In this document: piece after piece, positions 10,640 through 22,695 of the stretch
Layout of the letters: every line of letters begins with the position of its first letter
Numbering within the stretch: position 1 is the stretch's first letter
NCBI GenBank assembly: GCA_947650285.1
Contig: CANTFL010001260.1
Location: 1 to 64,000 of the forward strand
Length of the DNA stretch: 64,000 nt
DNA from: Hyaloperonospora brassicae
Taxonomy: Eukaryota; Oomycota; Peronosporomycetes; Peronosporales; Peronosporaceae
Direction: 5' to 3'
The notes under the pieces: generated by a model
What the model was told of the DNA's origin: nothing
Database searches by the model: none
What the model saw: only the letters and a program-made list of their open reading frames with translations
Position numbers and translations under genes: made by a program

Positions 10640-11075
10640 GCGTCCCTCTCGTATGAGTATACTTTTAGTATTATGTCCAATGCTTCGGTGACCAAAACGC
10701 CCGCAGCCGTATTGTAATAACGGATAACATGTAAGTATCGCACGGAGTTAAGTCTCCTAACTAGCTTCTTATGGTGTGCCAGTTTCACTTGCAGTGCGCT
10801 GTGTTTTCATGCGATCAATCCCATTGCTTGCTGGATCGCTAACCTCGAGTCTCCACTATGATCAGATCAGTAACTTGATGGTCCAATGCTGCATGGTTGC
10901 ATCTATTCATGCCGGCATATTCAGCCAAATTAACTGTGGCTTATGGGAGGTAATCACTCGCAGCCATTACGATCTGTCACTCAGGAAGTTTCCACAACAT
11001 CCACGAACAAATTCCAAAGCCTCCATGTTTTGCCGTCTTCGATGAACCGTCGAAAGACATGACAAACTCACTGAA
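10640..11075 (-). pseudogene. second (plant/archaeal-like) RNase H of element A1
   Basis: Downstream of the RT-associated RNase H on the minus strand is a second RNase H-like fold. The first catalytic motif is MSFDGSSKTAKHGGFGI, the second is VNLAEYAGMNRCNHAAL, and the third region contains LIIV. The terminal region LHVIRYYNTAAGVLVTEAL has Gly where the last catalytic Asp is expected. The order RT, RNase H, second RNase H, integrase matches the dual-RNase H Gypsy elements reported in oomycetes and in plant Tat elements. Stops show it is decayed. Confidence 0.65.
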
Positions 11076-12770
11076 TTCTGACGAGACTTGTGCATACAAA
11101 ATATACGTATTAAGGCGGACCACTGCCTCATGAATGGAACCTGGGGAAATGTGGGTCAGCGATTCGTCAAGTCCGATTGCTGGCGTGATGGACGCTTGCA
11201 GTGGCTGCAGAAATCCCACATCGCGATCGATGACTCTCTTGACTTTCAAATGATAGGGTGACAGCAATACGGCAAAGCTGATTTCTCGATCGTATAATGA
11301 TTTGGATGTAAAGACCCACTCCAACGTTGAGTACCTAGTATCGAGGTGTATTATTTTTCCCACAAACAGCGTATGAGCAATCTTGATCAGCTGCAATAAT
11401 GCTAGTACATCACGCTCTTCCTGGTGCTAATTCTTCTTATTTTCGTTTAACACTCGTTTGCAGAATAGCACTGGACGCATTTTGTGGTCGTGAACTTGCA
11501 TTAAGTAATGGGTCAATGCCCAGTCGTTTGCGAAGATTATCCCGTGGACATCCAACTTTTGATTAAAATAACAGAGTATGGGCACTCTGACAATTAATTG
11601 TTTAAGCAGCTCAAACGAAATGCGAGCTATATCCAGAGCTGGTGATCCCAGGAAATCGTATTCCTTCAGTTGGTAGAGGACTGCTTTATAGACTGCCATA
11701 TTCTGGAAGAATAGGCTATAGTAATTGAGAGCTCCCAAGAATGCTTGCATTCCTTTCTTCGAAGTCGGGAAAGGGAGTTCAGCAATAGCTGCCAACTTCT
11801 CTGGGTCAGTTGTGATTCCCTGTTCTTTAACTATATGAGAAAGGAAGTCAACTCGCGGTTGAATAAATATGCTGCTACTAAAACACACGCTGATTCGACA
11901 CTCTGTGAATCGTTCTAACAATTGATTGAGTGTTGATAAGCAATCCTCGAAGCTCCGTCCGCCAAACCAAACATCATCAACGAATGATCGACGATTGAAC
12001 ACCGAGGCAAGTGTCGATTCTTCGGGTTCACCTGTTAAGAACATGTTGTTCTCAGGTTCATTGACCATTCGTTGTACTGCGTCAGGGTCCGTGTTGATGC
12101 AGCAGTCTGCTTCGAACTTAGCGACGTAGTGTGAGGGTCTAACGTGCAGCGGCGACTCCGACGATAACATCGATTGTCTGTTCGCTGCTTCTTTCTTTAC
12201 ATTTAACACCTTCTCTGAAAACTCGCTCCAGCCTCCTTTATTTGAACATAACCCCATAGAGCATTGTCAATCAGTCGTTGATAAATCATCGTGGCGTTCT
12301 TTAATCCGAATGGCATGCGCAACCATTCAAAGTGCTCCAAAGAGCACACTAAAGCTGAAATGTTTCTCGCTCTCTCTGTCATCATTATCGCCCAAAACCC
12401 ACTAGCAGCGTCTAGAGAGCAGAACCATTCATAGCCTGCCAGTTCTGTAAGTAAATCGTCCACCAAGGGCATCGCATATTCCATACCCATCGTCACAGCA
12501 TAGACCATCTTGTAATTAATGCACAAACGTATGTCCACGCCATTCTTCTTTGGAACAATGACAATTGATGAGGCCCACAGACTCTGTGAGAACGAAATGA
12601 GGCCTGCCGTCAACAATTCTTTCAAACAATTCGTACAGTTTAGTCATATTTCGAAGAGGCACGCGTCGAGCCCGTTGCTGAATAGATTCATGCTCATTTA
12701 CGTCGATGTCGTAAACTACGTTGTACGCTGGAGGTGGTAATGCTTTTCCACTCGACTTCATGATCTACTC
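10977..12770 (-). pseudogene. reverse transcriptase and first RNase H of element A1
   Basis: The RT fingers and palm are readable from 12770: IVPKKNGVDIRLCINYKMV, then CSLDAASGFWAIMM with the first catalytic Asp, then MPFGLKNAT, then RSFVDDVWF with the catalytic F-V-D-D. The RT ends near QAFLGALNYYS (11427-12257). The following RNase H keeps the fold but not the active site: FANDWALTHYLMQ and LDTRYSTLEW replace the canonical D-A-S and T-D-H motifs. Frameshifts occur near 11420 and 12250. Confidence 0.85.
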
Positions 12771-13454
12771 ATGCTTCTTCAATACAGCAATCAACTTGGC
12801 TTGCTTTTCCTCATCATGAGCTGATAATATCACATTCTTACCGCCGTATTCTAACTTTGTTGGTGTCAGCTCAGTGAGGTCTGGCAGAAAGGCGAGTTCT
12901 CAAGCGTAATCAACTAATGTGTCGTCGCTGTTTTTATGCTCATAAGTCGGTTGTTTTACTTCCACAGTCGATTACTCCTCGCCCCGTGGATCCACGCTCA
13001 ATTCTTCCAGAACGCACAAGAACCTTTTGTGGAACTCGTCGACGGAGTTGTTCTCTCTATTACGTGACACTATATCTGCTGCAGATGAAGTGACGACTCG
13101 ACTTCGTTTTGTGTTTTGCTCTTCCCGTTCATCATCTGACCGATGGATTGGCTCCTTAAGCAAAGGTGAATCATCACCAAAATAACTGCACGTTGTTGTT
13201 GCTGCTGCCGAATGGTTCGATCTCTTGCTGATATCTCCGTTTTCATCGTTTCAGCGCGTAATTGATTGCTGGTAATAATCAGCGCAATGAATATCTCCAA
13301 TATCGGGTTCGCTCCTCGTTCGCTCCGTCGAACCATCCCGAACTTGTTGTCTCAGTATACTGTCTTCTGTTTCTCGATTACACTCGTTCTCATCGGTCGG
13401 AAATCTTGAACCCGTGGTCGCTTTATTTCGACAAAGGATGGCACGCGGTAGTTT
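12771..13454 (-). pseudogene. 5'-truncated linker region of element A1
   Basis: Minus-strand frames contain KLEYGGKNVILSAHDEEK upstream of RT, then charged low-complexity sequence with a QQQQQ run (13070-13336). No gag, protease or 5' LTR of this element remains. The sequence stops at the L2 LTR at 13455, so A1 was truncated there. Confidence 0.5.
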
Positions 13455-15225
13455 TGTGGTGAAGTCGATCTCACAAAATTGCTTGAGTGAGGGTCGATCT
13501 TTTACTTGCCTAGACTTGCCGACTCACGGAGGGGGTGCTACGATCCGTGCCTTGTTGTATAGCCTTGTGTTTACCTTGTACACCCGTCGGTTGGGATGTC
13601 TTGAGCTCTTCGTAACGGCCTTGTGAGATGTCGATCTCGCTGAGGGTTGGGGTTGAGAGTTCGCTCTCGGTGCGGAAATCTTCGCACCACGAACAGGGGT
13701 TCTGCGATCTTGATCTTGAGTCGCGATGATCACTATGTGGAGATGTCGCGATCTTGATCTTGGATCACACTAATCTCGATTTGTCTTCGGGATCGGGGTC
13801 TTTGCTGTGCGGGGATCTTCACTCAGCAAATAGTACTCTTGCGTCGATCTTGCCTTGGGATCGGTCTGATCTGGTCTCGGGATCGGCCGATCTTGCAGGA
13901 AGTGCGCAATGTAACAGATGGGTCTTGCGCTTCGCCAAAATGAAACGATCCGATCTGCCTTGTGGATAGCTTCAATCTCGCTCGGTCTTGTCTTGAACTC
14001 CTTGTCCAGATCTTTGAACCACTTGATCTGTTTCGCGATCTTGTAACCAACATACTTTACCGTTGTTTGCTGCTACCCTAGCAGTTTGAGTTGAGTCGAG
14101 TTACCTTAACCCCACCTTGGCCAAGAAATCAAAGGTGAGTACACGAAACACGGCGCGACGAAGTCTCTTGATCGACGGGAGGCCAAATATCCTGCCCGGA
14201 AGAGAAGTCTGCGACGTGCTTTATATGTAAAAACGGTCACTGTTTAATATCCAATCAAATTAATAGCCATTCTATCTTTAAGCCTATTCCAAACTACAGG
14301 TTACTCTCCAATCGATATCACCTTTGAGCGTGACCGCCCTCTTGAACACGTGTCGAAATTTCATGACCTGTACTCCAAAGATAGCGCCAATATTCCCGGT
14401 ATCGTACCTAAACACCAAAAGAGGACCAAATCCCAAATACAATATCAAATTCCCATTTTTGGTATCAGAGAGCACTAAATAGTGCCCAAATACCAAATGT
14501 GTCTAAATCCATTTTGCGACGTCAATTCAACCGTCTTTCACTGGCTCTTTCGGTCTGAACTCATGCGACATCACTCATGAACCTTCAACAAGCATAATCA
14601 TCATGACCTGATAGCTCCATCAACAATATATTCAGAATAAATGGAGAACATGACCGATCGGATATTCAATATTGAAATGTTGGAGATCGATCCAGTACAA
14701 ATTGTCCATAGACATTCTCTCGTTCATTTTACGTGATTTCGTACCATCTCCCAGGGTTTATCCGATCAATGTGACCCTCCACATGTCTTAAAATAACTAC
14801 CTGGACTCCCACGAGTATCCACACCTCCAGATCGGGCTATAACTAACCAAAATCAGTACTCCCATTGTGAGACCGGTAAACAGTATCACCGATCTGCAGG
14901 ATGTTGCACCTTTGAGCCAGATCACACCGTGGAATCCATCGATATCTGTGACTCGTCCCATATCGCTTCATGGAAATCGTTCTATTTATCATCTTGTTCC
15001 AGATCGCTCCATGGAAATCCTTCTAGTTTGTCGTCTTGTCTCAGCTATCACCCCGTCTCCGTCACCCTGGTAACAGTTGGAATGGCTCGTTGAGCCTCGT
15101 TGGTATCACCCTCCATCTCCCATTGGATTTCTAGACCACCCGGTGTCGATTTCTGCCAGTTAGGGACGTCTCAACTGGGTGGTCACCGATCCACGTCCCA
15201 AAAATTGAAAAGTGATTTTACCACA
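13455..15225 (-). repeat. L-family LTR, 3' LTR of composite L2
   Basis: About 1.77 kb. On the minus strand it starts TGTGGTAAAATC at 15225, directly after the polypurine tract, and ends CTTCACCACA at 13455. It is clearly the same family as 30047-31813, 38436-40228, 42954-44768 and 50424-52241. It is very rich in GATC. The outer flank (13452-13454) does not match the flank at 31814, so no target duplication supports a simple insertion. Confidence 0.9.
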
Positions 15226-15661
15226 ACCGCCCCCTGTACTGAAGTCCTATGTACAGCAATTGACTTCAGTTCAAACACTCATCAACTTTGATCGAAGCAC
15301 TTAAGTTCTTTCATGTCTTCACCTGTACATCACTGTACCTCACAGGCTCCTTCGATTTTGCTCTGCCGAACCTCTGTCTCCAGATCAAGACATGTCGTCC
15401 AGATTGAGACACGTCGTCCAGATCGCCCGAATACGTCAGATGGCTAGATATCACAGATTTCAACAGATCACGACACGTCACCTGGATAGCCAGATCTTTA
15501 AAATCCTTTTAAATAACCTATGAATTATTATCGTCCATCGGATCATCTGTCTTGTCCGGATCACCGCTCATTTGCATAGGATCGCGAACCTGAACCAAGC
15601 TTACCAGACATTTTGTCTTATCGCAGCACATCTTGTAGACAGTTTGGCCTCCAAGCACATA
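15226..15661 (-). mobile_element. polypurine tract and 3' untranslated part of an L element
   Basis: Minus strand: acttcagtacagggggcggt immediately precedes the LTR, identical to the tract before the L1 3' LTR (50404-50423). The next ~60 bp also align with L1 (gttgatgagt, ctgaag). No coding frame is convincing. The block is interrupted at 15662 by a different LTR. Confidence 0.7.
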
Positions 15662-16793
15662 TGGTGGAGTGGTGATCGATCTTTTGAGGAGTCGATCCCA
15701 ACTCTCCACTGGCGCCCGGACGACCGACTAACAGAGGGGGTACTCCATTTCCGTGTTCTTGATAGCCTTCCTCACCTTGTGTACCCGTCGGTGGGGCGGG
15801 TTGCATTCTTCCAGGTGGACTCGTGTCAATGGAAAACTTGACCGTGTTTGCGATGGGGTCGAGGTTCGATCTCGGTGTGGAAATCTTCACACCACGATCG
15901 GGGTTGGTGTGATCACGTGAAATTAGTCACGCGATCACTTGTATGCTTGTGGGGTGCTCGATATGAGTCACCCGGATCTGTAACAGACCGCCTTGTCCAA
16001 ATGTAGACCTTGATTCGCGAGCCTTCTGACCACTTGAGCCGTCTCGCGATCTTGGGTCCTCAACCACAAAGGGTTATCTGCGTCCAGTCGCAGTTGGGGT
16101 GTTGTTTGAGAGATCTTGATCCCTGGCCAAACAATCCAGGGATGTCACTTGATTAAAGTATGTACCTCTTTCCTTGACGTCGGATGGCCGATGTTCCACC
16201 CGGAGGAGAAGTCGACACGTGTACTTTGAAGCAAATTGAACTCTGTTTGATGTTAACCAATCAAACCAACAACCCTACCCCTACCTCCATGTCTTGGACA
16301 TCGTTTGCCACATGTCGCTCTCTATAGACGATAGCGATCTTGTACTTGCGTGGCCCACACCTGATATACTTGTCTGATCGCGATCACATACCTGATCACT
16401 GATCATGATCTCGATCACTTACTGATCGTGGTCCCCTTGCTGATCGCGGATCACATGGTGTGCTCCACACCAACTTGATCGCGATCACCTACCTGATCAA
16501 TGATCACGATCTCGATTACTAATCACGATCTCGATCGACATCTTGATCGCGATTGCCTTGCTGATCGCGGTTCCCTTCTTGATCGACTGATCGCCAACGT
16601 TACCTTCCGCCTCACACCTTGATCCAAAACCGCAGGTCCCTACCTGCCCGATCTGATATCCATTTTAGTCTGACTATCCAATAGACGCGATCTGACCAAA
16701 TGTGGGACCGGGCAGCCAACCGTTAACTGGCTCGGAAAGAACGAGAATGCGATCACTTCCTTTAAAGCAAATTTCTATTGTTGCTTTACCACA
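15662..16793 (-). repeat. second, distinct LTR (LTR2) inside L2
   Basis: About 1.13 kb. Its minus-strand start TGTGGTAAAGCAAC (16793) follows a purine-rich tract (cgcagggaacgac). Its far end is placed at tggtgg (15662). It aligns patchily with the L LTR (the agagggggtactcc and cacaccacgatcgggg segments) but is shorter and diverged. 16371-16593 holds 20 GATC tetramers. It probably belongs to the element supplying the pol and antisense region to its right. Confidence 0.6.
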
Positions 16794-16805
16794 GTCGTTC
16801 CCTGC

Positions 16806-19305
16806 GCCGTTAGTCGCCATACAGTGTCGATCTGACTGCGCACTTGTCTTTTCGCTTGGTCAGTCCCTCGTGTTAACTTGCGCCGTATTGACGACAAAAC
16901 CTTCTGACACCTGTTCTTCTTCCGATTCGGGCGAATCGTCTCTTGTTCTTGGCCAGGTGACGCACGTCCTCGATTCCAATGGGTCGTACGCCGGGTCGTA
17001 CCCGCATCTTCCCAGTACCAAGGTGACGACCGCCGCGTACGTTGATCGACCGACAATGGACGGCATGGCCGCCGCTCTTTACGATCGCTTGGAGAGCTAC
17101 GAGGGGATCGTGAGTCGTTATGGCTCCTTTGAAGATACCCTGAAAGAAGGAAAGCACTGCGGCGATCGCCTGGAGTAGGAGTTGAAAGAGTTGCATGTAT
17201 TCTGGATCCAGTTGCGTGGATATGTTAAGAATCGTTTCGATCGGTTGTTGTCCACTTTTTAGAATACTCGTCAGCGCAGCAAAAAAATTCGAAGGCGTCT
17301 TGAACAATCAGGAGGATTGGGTGGCAAGGGTTCACGACTTGTAGAACGAGATCGAGCGCTTGAAGACCTTACTGTCCGAATCTGTCTCTTCTAACCCAAA
17401 AAGAGTCGGCGTGACCAGACTGCGGTTCGTGCGTCTCTCTAGAAGCAGTATCGGCAAGAGATCAGCTCGCTTAACCTAAAGTTGAAATGTCAAGTTTCGC
17501 AGCTCGAGTCGAACCAGGCTCTCCGAGACGCCGACGCGAAGAAGTACCAGGGCGCCTCTACTCGCGATCAGCACAGGATAGCCAATCTCGAAATCAAGAT
17601 CGCGTCAATCTCTACGCTGCGTGATCACCTGGCGCAGATATCACGGGTCAAAAGCGCGAAATGGATAGACTGCGCAAGGTGATGGTGGATTTCCACTCCG
17701 AAAATGGGTGTCTTCAACGAAAGATCTTGGACCGGGAAAATGCTCGTGATGTCGGGATCGCCGATCGTGATCTCGCTGTAGCTGATCGTGACCAACTTCA
17801 GGCTCATCTGGCTCAGCTAGCATCTGGTCGTCCGTTTGCTACAGCGTCAGTTCCAGCTTCTTCGGACAGCAAGCAAAACTGGAGCGACAGAAAATATGGT
17901 CTCCCGTCCAAGCGTTCTCGGGTTTCCGGAGACTCCTCTCCTCTGACACCGACCAGGACTTCGACTCGATCTGCTCGCTCGAAGTTTTCTGCTGGGCCTA
18001 CGCGATCATCTCTATTCGCGCGATCAGCTGATGCGGTGCAGACGGATGCTTCTAAGCCACGGGACAAGATCCAGCAATTGGGAAAGCCTGTATCACGTAC
18101 AAAGCCAACCAAGTCCATTTCGTCCTCGCGATCGGCGTCGCCCACGCGGTCAACTAGGTCGGCTTCGGTGGAAAATTCCGCACAATCAGCTGAGCTGCTG
18201 CAAACGGTCGATCCTCCAAAGTCTACTGCATCCGTGCCGGTAGCAGCCATCGCACACACGGGAAGTCAGCTGGGTCGACGCGATCACCTAAACCCAAGCG
18301 ATCGGTATCGTCCAAGCGTTCACCCGGGGCGTGCCCAAAGAACCATGCTTATCCTTCTCCGGTTCAAGGGGCTCCGGTGACCCTCCAAGAAGACGTCGAA
18401 GAAGAAGTGGAAAGTCGCTAAATCCGGAGAATTGGTTTTCTTCGTCATTCGACTTGACCAATTCGTCCAGTTCTTCGGGGGGTGCCACCCGCGCCGCGCT
18501 ATCCGGGTTGCGATCTACTTCCCGCAGACGAGCTTCGACTTCTACTAAATCTTCCAAACTTGATCGACCTGCATCCACGATCATCATTGAAGAATCCAGC
18601 TCCAACTCGCGATATTCTTCTCCGGCTCCATCGACGACTCCCAAGGAATCCAAGGTATCCAATATCGATCTTCTGGGCGATCCGTCGAGCGATTCGTCTG
18701 GCAGTCTCAGCATGTCCAGTGATGATCGCGAGGACGTGAACACTCTGTTGTCTCCCGGTCTATATATCGCGCTGCCTGCCACTCGTGAACCGCGCGATCA
18801 GTGGATCCCTGTTTACAACTGTCGCGTTCTCCGTTCAACTTTTTAAGTAATCCCGTGGTCGTCGCGTCGAGACAGCTATAACAGTGTCGCTGAGCTGGAG
18901 GTGGAGTTCATGGTCAAACTCTTCTCCAAGCCGAAATTCTTTCCGTTTTCCGCGTACAAGGAACCGAGGCCGTCGGTACTCCGGGCTGATCAATGGGCTT
19001 CCCAGTTGCTTAATTCTGCACAGATCACGTCTCTCTACAGCCAAGAACCATGAAAAACTCTCGATCAACCGATCGAGCCGATCTCCTTTCCAGCGACTGA
19101 GTGGTTCAAGGCGTTGGTGGAAACGTATCGCGCGTTAGAAAATCGTCATCGACAGGCGCTATGGGAATCGACTCATGTTCTACCCGTCTCCAGCTGTCAT
19201 CGCCAGGCAGATCCTAGATTGGCCGAGTTTTGTGAAGACCGCCGGCAACGCCGATCGCGATCGGGACCTCGATGGAAAACTGTCCTTTGCTTCATCCTTT
19301 AAGGA
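16806..19305 (+). pseudogene. antisense reading region at the 3' end of the L2 pol
   Basis: On the strand opposite to pol, between the chromodomain and LTR2. Successive plus-strand frames: a start region with TKPSDTCSSSDSGESSLVLG, then PTMDGMAAALYDRLESYEG, then a predicted coiled coil over 17100-17820 with several stops (GIADRDLAVADRDQLQAHLA). A Ser/Arg/Thr-rich stretch follows at 17822-18760 (SRSASPTRSTRSASVENSAQ and a poly-Ser run). The C-terminal part at 18770-19302 has PGLYIALPATREPRDQWIPV and EWFKALVETYRALENRHRQA. The layout parallels the antisense region of A1. I do not recognise a domain. Stops suggest decay, although an intron-containing gene cannot be excluded. Confidence 0.5.
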
Positions 19306-19918
19306 ATAATCTACTGACATAGCGACTTGGACATTCTGTTGGACTCCTTTTTTTACACTTCCCGGCCTGGTCAGAGAAAATATTGTGGTGCCCTGGTTTA
19401 GGATGCAAGACGACCAAGATTCCAAACTTGATCACTGCCTTGTCGCTAGCTGACTCAGCCGAGCCGTGGCGTAATTAATATCGGTCCGCGATCACAAACA
19501 TCCTGGGTCTTCGATCACCCGTATCTCTGGCAAATTCTATTCCTTGTTGATCGTCCAAGAGTTGTCAGTCTCTTCGCTCAATATCAATTTTCACTTTCGT
19601 ATTAATCCTCATAATCCATTGTTGAAATCGTCTCCATGCTTCTTCTTCTCTTTAATCATGCTCGATCATGTCACCCTTCGTCCATATTGCTCTCAATCAA
19701 AGGTCCAGTAATCTGATGTCCGCGATCAGATCTACCACCATCCAGATCACCGCGATCAGATTCACCGATGCTGATCGCCGGCGATATTTAATACTGCTAG
19801 ACCTTCACCTGCGCGATCACGTCGGTAAACCTTCTATTGCCATACTCACAACAATCACCGCCTTTCCACATTCACATACAGCCTTTTTGCACGTGACCTC
19901 AAGCACGCGAACTAACCC
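19306..19918. other. spacer between antisense region and chromodomain
   Basis: About 0.6 kb rich in gatca/gatcg motifs, without a frame I can support on either strand. Confidence 0.4.
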
Positions 19919-20158
19919 TCAATCACCCGCATTCCACTCTTCATGCGACTGCATCACTTCAAACCGATTCTGCTGCACACGATCACGATCCCATTCTTTT
20001 ATCAACGCTCCATAGTTCAAGTCGGCTTCGTCCACCCATGACGGATCAGCATACCCTTTCCAATAGACCTTGAACTGTCGGTGCACCCTGCCATAAGGTG
20101 TCCGCCGTCCTGGTCGCATGTACGCTATTCTCTCCACTTCGAACTCGTCTTCTGCCAA
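19919..20158 (-). pseudogene. chromodomain of the L2 pol
   Basis: A minus-strand open frame with FEVERIAYMRPGRR, then RQFKVYWKGYADPSWVDEAD. This fits the chromodomain consensus (K-V-x-W-x-G-Y, then S-W-V/E). It terminates just after RNRFEVMQS-like residues that also end the L1 pol tail. The homologous segment in L1 is at 49490-49676. Confidence 0.8.
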
Positions 20159-20159
20159 A

Positions 20160-21500
20160 TCGCTTACCCAACTGTCTTCTGGTTATAAAGCTTCTTCAAA
20201 GTCAACTCAATCCGCTCAGCTTATTCCCATTTATTCCATCAATCGATCGGAAAACAGTCGTAAGTGTTTCAGCATCGACACGTGAATCACCAGGAAGACT
20301 TGGTAGGGCGTACCTGCTATTTTCAATCTCACCGCGTGAACCCCGAAATTGTCGATCACTCGGAATGGTACGTGCCACTTATGGGCAAGTTTCCGAGCGT
20401 TACCCTCCTTCACGCGATCAAGAAATATCCAGACTTGCGATCCGCTGCATATGTCCAGCAGATTGCGATCCTGATTATGTTGATCAGCGCGATCTTGAAA
20501 TGATCTTCAGTCGACTATTCACCGTCGCTCTCGCCCGTTGATAATGGCGTTGTATGCCAAACCGCCATCGTCGTGGATCTCGTGTTCGCGACGCGGTACT
20601 CCCTAGAGGTAACGTGTTTTCCAGCGTTGATCGGGGGTTCCAACCGCGGATCAAATGAAATGGGGTGTCACCGTGAATCTGATCACGTGCGGTGTTAATC
20701 GCGTTTGTATAATCGTTCGGCATATTCATCCCAATCTCTCTGGCTCTCGTCCGACAAATACATCTTGATCGCTCTAGTTAACGTTTGTACCATGCGCTCT
20801 GCTGTGCCGTTTGCTTGTGGTCTATAAGCCATAGTAGCTCGTTGTTTGTAGCCAACGATCCGATTAAACGTCCGAAATAAATCAGACATAAATCATGGCT
20901 CTCGATCGTGACGAATTGCTTTACTTGCGCCAAACCTTCTGAATACACATTCTTCGAAATTATTCGCGATTGTTTGTGCGGTACGAGATGAACTCGTCTT
21001 TGCAACCACATATCCAGAGAACAGGTCTACCCAGATCAGCAACTCTATGTCCCCTTTAAACGATCGCGGCAAAGAAGAAATATGATTCATCCCTAGAAAT
21101 TGATAAGGGTACGTCGCTTGTACGTTACCCGGCGAGCCACTTCGATCGCAGGGGCGGCCTTTACCTGTCTCGCAATCCACACACTCTCCCACATACCTTT
21201 GCACACTTTGATACAGACCTCTCCAGTGAAACTTCGCCCTGATCCTCTGGTAAGCTCGACCTATACCCTAAGGGCCGCCCTCCAAAATGGTATGATATTG
21301 ACGTAATAAATCCTGCTGCAATAGCTCCGGGATCACCAACCGTCCCAGATCTACGCGATCTTCTGAATTTGTAGCTGACCTAGGACAAAATAGCAACAAC
21401 TTGTCCTCATCCACCTCATAATCCGGCGCGATCAAGGCAAATGATTTTGCATCCGCTGATGCAATCGTAGGTATGTCTCTAGTCAAATAGATCTTCAAGT
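20160..21500 (-). pseudogene. integrase of L2
   Basis: The zinc-binding region begins near 21310 (LLRQYHTILEGG) and includes CVDCETGKG. In the core the first acidic position reads GMNHISSLP, that is Asn instead of Asp; L3 has MDHIPSLP at the same place. The second acidic region is RHDREPWFMS and the third is AYRPQANGTAERMVQ. The post-core segment has DTPFHLIRGW. The tail NARKLAHKWHVPFRV (20231-20413) is the GPF/Y-type module. There are several frameshifts. The lost catalytic Asp and the breaks make it inactive. Confidence 0.8.
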
Positions 21501-21546
21501 TAAAGATCCAACTCTCTTCATCTTGCGCTTGTCTGATCCGTTCAAT

Positions 21547-22130
21547 TCATATCTGTTGTACAATTTCCTCTTGAACAATTTGTAGCGAATGGCGTCGTCG
21601 TGCGGTAGCACGGGTAATCGCAGCTACTCGCACTCTCTGATTCCTCTTGCGGGGTAACGGTAACTCATCTAGCCGTTTCAAGGTCACTAGATCTTGGCGA
21701 TCTTGGCCATCCATCACTATCGCACCTTTCTCTTTCCGCAGAGCTTCACTTGCCAATCGATCTGCGTATGCGGTCTAATCGCGTTTCACATGTAAGAAAT
21801 CATGTTTGGGCCAAGATCGGAGTTTCTCCATTGCTTTATGTCTCAGCAGTTGTAGACCTGGCGCCTTGCAATCGACCTCTCCACGCATTTGCCTGATCAC
21901 TAAATTTAATTCTCCACATTTGATTACCCGTCCCCTAATCTCATCAGCCAACAAATCAAAACATAAAAGTAGTCCTCTATACTCTGCTTCGTTGACCGTT
22001 TGATCAGGGACGAGCTCAGATGCGGCAGCCACAACCTTCCAACATGTTAATCTCCATACTATCGCGCTGCATGCTCCACACTTTTTCTTCACTCTAGCAG
22101 ACCCAGCAAACTAGCCACCTAGAAACTTTC
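21547..22130 (-). pseudogene. second (plant/archaeal-like) RNase H of L2
   Basis: Minus strand: FAGSARVKKKCGACS (Ala where the first catalytic Asp is expected), NEAEYRGLLLCFDLL (catalytic Glu), KCGELNLVIRQMRGE (Glu in place of Asp), then KAPGLQLLRHKAMEKL and DFLHVKRD. After a stop comes ADRLASEAL with the terminal Asp. This is the pattern of the archaeal/plant type-I RNase H family and differs from the RT-adjacent RNase H. It lies between RNase H 1 and integrase, as in A1 and L3. Confidence 0.75.
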
Positions 22131-22316
22131 TTCCTCTTCGACCGTAAGTGGAGGCATACTGATCGTTTGCCGTGGTTGTTTCTTTGGCGCAATCGCGATC
22201 AACATCTCATACACTTCCTGTCGAAAAGTTATACTCGCTGCCAGAGTACCCAGTATCTCATCTTCACCCTTCTCACATCGACGGATCTCCAGTATCTAGT
22301 TTGATAACAATGAACC

Positions 22317-22645
22317 TCATCGTCCTAATCTTCCATTGAGACCGGAAGATTGGAGCAACCAGGCTAAGGTTGAATAACGCGTCATCACGGCGATATCACG
22401 AGACACCAGCATGGTATAGCATATTTTTAGCATCCTTAGCAATGCTAGTACCTCCTTCTCCACCATGTCATAGTTAACTTCGTTGGGCTTTAGTGTACGG
22501 CTTGAAAAAGTGACCGGCCAGTACACCTCCTCATGTTTCTGCAGCAATGCAGCCGACAGAGCCCACTTGCTGGCGTACACCACAATCACTGGCGGTCGAT
22601 CCGGGTCAAAGTGTTTCAAAATGGGTGTTGTTGCTATCTTCTGTT
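22317..22645 (-). pseudogene. first RNase H (connection-like) of L2
   Basis: A minus-strand open frame: PPVIVVYASKWALSAALLQK, then VEKEVLALLRML, then MTRYSTLAWLLQSSGLNGR. The fold order is that of a Gypsy RNase H, but the first Asp (D-A-S) is Tyr (Y-A-S) and the T-D-H Asp is Arg (T-R-Y). Glu is kept. It is probably a structural remnant next to RT rather than an enzyme. Confidence 0.75.
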
Positions 22646-22695
22646 ACAAGAAAGTGAACGCGATCGTTGCTTTCTTTCACCGACTTCTGCCTTCC

